DNA of 64,000 nt from an uncultured Clostridia bacterium (GTDB lineage Bacteria; Bacillota; Clostridia; Oscillospirales; Acutalibacteraceae), in contig CALEJF010000028.1 in the NCBI GenBank assembly GCA_937898625.1, forward strand, positions 49,841-113,840, in the 5' to 3' direction. The translations under genes and the position numbers were made by a program. Below are positions 63,961 to 64,000 of this stretch, one piece after another. Numbering within the stretch: position 1 is the stretch's first letter; each line of letters opens with the position of its first letter. The notes below the pieces were generated by a model that was not told the DNA's origin, ran no database searches, and saw nothing but the letters and a program-made list of their open reading frames with translations.

Positions 63961-64000
63961 ATGGAAACTAAAGATATTATTCTTGAATTGAGAACTAAAA
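63961..64000 (+). CDS. Start of an XRE-family regulator (partial)
   Basis: GAGGTGATAACA then ATG and 13 codons METKDIILELRTK before the window edge. This matches the usual beginning of XRE helix-turn-helix regulators in Clostridia. The rest is outside. Confidence 0.6.
   Translation, partial: METKDIILELRTK

Overview
The window is a chromosomal segment of a low-to-moderate GC Gram-positive bacterium. It has PolC-type polymerase, short HisG with HisZ, a Firmicutes-style S10-spc-alpha cluster with map, a KOW gene and infA, SdpI/SdpR-like genes, strong AGGAGG ribosome sites and sigma-A type promoters. A dockerin-bearing leucine-rich-repeat protein, DUF2157 and XRE membrane regulators and the repeat families point (inference) to a gut or rumen Clostridia, probably Oscillospirales/Ruminococcaceae-like.

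Layout. 1-0.4 kb: the 5' part of a leftward sugar/aminoglycoside-type kinase gene. 0.6-10.7 kb: a rightward housekeeping run, pyrH-frr-uppS-cdsA-dxr-rseP-ispG-polC, covering UMP kinase, ribosome recycling, isoprenoid and lipid precursors, membrane proteolysis and the replicative polymerase. 10.7-16.9 kb: a histidine operon hisZ-G-D-C-B-A-I-E that lacks hisH and hisF. 17-30.7 kb: an M20 peptidase, a secreted dockerin protein, three RNA methyltransferases and a lipid kinase, tRNA-Thr, an SdpR/SdpI pair with a palindromic operator, an iron alcohol dehydrogenase, glutamine synthetase, and an XRE/DUF2157 membrane regulator with a partner. 30.8-33.3 kb: a polar amino-acid ABC transporter whose binding protein looks circularly permuted. 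33.3-35.4 kb: a 49-residue small protein and a SulP transporter. 35.7-51.5 kb: the complete ribosomal-protein supercluster from rpsJ to rplQ with secY, adk, map, infA and rpoA, preceded by a long structured leader RNA.

51.6-64 kb is accessory in character: small unknown genes, two metallophosphoesterases, a transglutaminase-like protein, a CPBP protease, a TraX-like protein, a broken acetyltransferase start interrupted by 117-bp repeats, a run of short hairpins, and a leftward module. That module has a six-repeat zinc-ribbon protein with an embedded PD-(D/E)XK-like nuclease domain, a large serine recombinase, a small unknown protein and a ParB-like protein. Several cis-repeat families sit between these genes (phased ATGACACT repeats, paired 50-bp repeats, a duplicated 103-bp promoter cassette). 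It looks like an integrative element or its remnant.

The most notable points are the roughly 295-nt S10-operon leader with long-range closing helices and an internal terminator-like hairpin, a PolC that lacks its proofreading exonuclease domain, the permuted binding protein, and the zinc-ribbon/nuclease/recombinase/ParB module with its phased repeats. All identifications come from reading the sequence; no database search was run.
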